Shown here in pieces: positions 6,231-6,868 of a stretch of DNA of 6,868 nt. The notes beneath the pieces are model-generated. The model worked only from the letters and a program-made list of their open reading frames with translations. It was not told where the DNA came from and did not search any database. Numbering within the stretch: position 1 is the stretch's first letter; every line of letters starts with the position of its first letter. The translations under genes and the position numbers were made by a program. The stretch comes from an uncultured Bacteroidales bacterium (GTDB lineage: Bacteria; Bacteroidota; Bacteroidia; Bacteroidales; Paludibacteraceae), in assembly GCA_900556095.1 (NCBI GenBank), contig USNU01000077.1, forward strand, positions 1 to 6,868, given 5' to 3'.

Positions 6231-6868
6231 GCAATTTGGTAATTATTGGTATCTCTGATACGGCAGATCGGATTATTCGTTATGTCAATCGTTATCGCTT
6301 GTTTAATGTTATTGGCTGCTGTTGATAAGATGTATCTTGCTGAAAATGAGTATGTTACAATAGGGGGGCAGTTTTCGCGTTTGGGACTTGGAGCATTTGC
6401 ACGAATACATAGACATAGAAAATGATTATGTTTTTGTAGCATTATTATGGAATCGCTTAAATGCAGATCGTCGTTCTTTATTTGAGAAAGTGCAGCAAAT
6501 GAATCGTTTTAAGTTTGCTAATATCATTTCCCCAAATGCCATCGTGCGCGGTGAAATTAAGGGTGTTAATTGTTGGATATGTGATAATGTTATTATTCAC
6601 GAACTGGCGGTGGTAGAGGATGATGTATTTGTTATGGATAAAGCCTTTGTCGGTCATCGTTCTGTTGTGAAATCGCATGCCTTTCTTGCTGTTGGAGCAA
6701 TGGTGATGGGGAGTGTTGTGGTGGGAGAACAATGTTTTATAGGTGTAAATGCTAATATATTTGATGGTACACATATTGGAAATAAGTGTCTTGTCGGAGC
6801 CTGTACTTATGTAAAAAGAAATCTTCCGGATTTTAGCACAATCAAAACTCCATCAGATTCTTTCATTA
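6227..6868 (+). pseudogene. NeuD/PglD-like acyltransferase, two frameshifts, 3' end cut off
   Basis: The family transfers acetyl or other acyl groups from acyl-CoA to amino sugars or sialic-type sugars. ATG 6227 overlaps the previous stop. Frame 2 gives NLVIIGISDTADRIIRYV, a PglD_N-like nucleotide-fold start, then meets TGA at 6323. Frame 3 from 6318 continues as AVDKMYLAENEY to the G6 run at 6363-6368. Frame 1 then runs open to the window end: VWDLEHLHEY, VFVALLWNRLN, IISPNAIVRG, then imperfect hexapeptide repeats (about 6541-6810) expected to form a left-handed beta-helix, with a VGHRS histidine where the family's catalytic His lies. Joined, the three parts give about 213 residues, close to the usual full length. 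Both breaks are net +1. No suitable early start exists in the third frame. Acyl group and acceptor are unknown. Confidence 0.8.
6363..6368 (+). repeat. G6 tract at the second frame break of the acyltransferase
   Basis: Six G bases sit exactly where the reading must move from frame 3 to frame 1. With five G the protein would read TIGGSFRVWDLEHL, a natural join. Either a one-base slip in the cell or a homopolymer read error would explain it. Confidence 0.75.

Noticed and set aside
1..6868. tRNA, rRNA, CRISPR or insertion sequence
   Set aside because: Reading both strands showed no regularly spaced repeats, no transposase motifs with terminal repeats and no tRNA-like cloverleaf.

Overview
The window looks like part of a surface-polysaccharide (capsule or O-antigen type) biosynthesis locus from a Bacteroidota bacterium, probably of the order Bacteroidales; the genus cannot be told from this sequence. 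The pointers are a promoter of the Bacteroides type (TTG, 20 bases, TAACTTTG, at 2566-2596), A-rich leaders mostly without Shine-Dalgarno sequences, and the gene content. All recognised genes are on the + strand, and no gene-free stretch exceeds about 110 bases. I saw no RNA gene, CRISPR array or insertion sequence.

Layout. (1) 1-866: the 3' part of a family 2 glycosyltransferase, cut by the window start. (2) 863-2527: an inner-membrane phosphoethanolamine transferase of the EptA/sulfatase-like type, joined to the glycosyltransferase by a 4-base ATGA overlap. (3) 2528-2619: a short gap with a recognisable promoter. (4) 2620-3745: a DegT/DnrJ/EryC1/StrS sugar aminotransferase broken by one extra base near 3005-3007. 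(5) 3746-3852: an AT-rich gap with a possible gene remnant. (6) 3853-5019: a class I/II (aspartate aminotransferase fold) aminotransferase. (7) 5016-6230: an ATP-grasp ligase. (8) 6227-6868: a NeuD/PglD-like acyltransferase with two net +1 frameshifts near its start, running off the window end. Genes 6 to 8 are joined by ATGA overlaps.

How the genes may work together. The DegT-type enzyme would make an amino sugar nucleotide. The last three genes could supply and attach an amino- or acyl-type decoration: an amino acid made by transamination, a bond made by the ATP-grasp enzyme and an acyl group added by the left-handed beta-helix protein. The glycosyltransferase and phosphoethanolamine transferase would act on the growing or finished glycan. 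This scheme is inference from the families and gene order.

Two features cut across the locus. Base composition drops from roughly 50-58% GC in sampled lines before 3745 to roughly 28-42% after it, which suggests a mosaic of two origins. All three frame breaks are net +1, so either a sequencing or assembly artefact or real gene decay must be considered before genes 4 and 8 are called dead.
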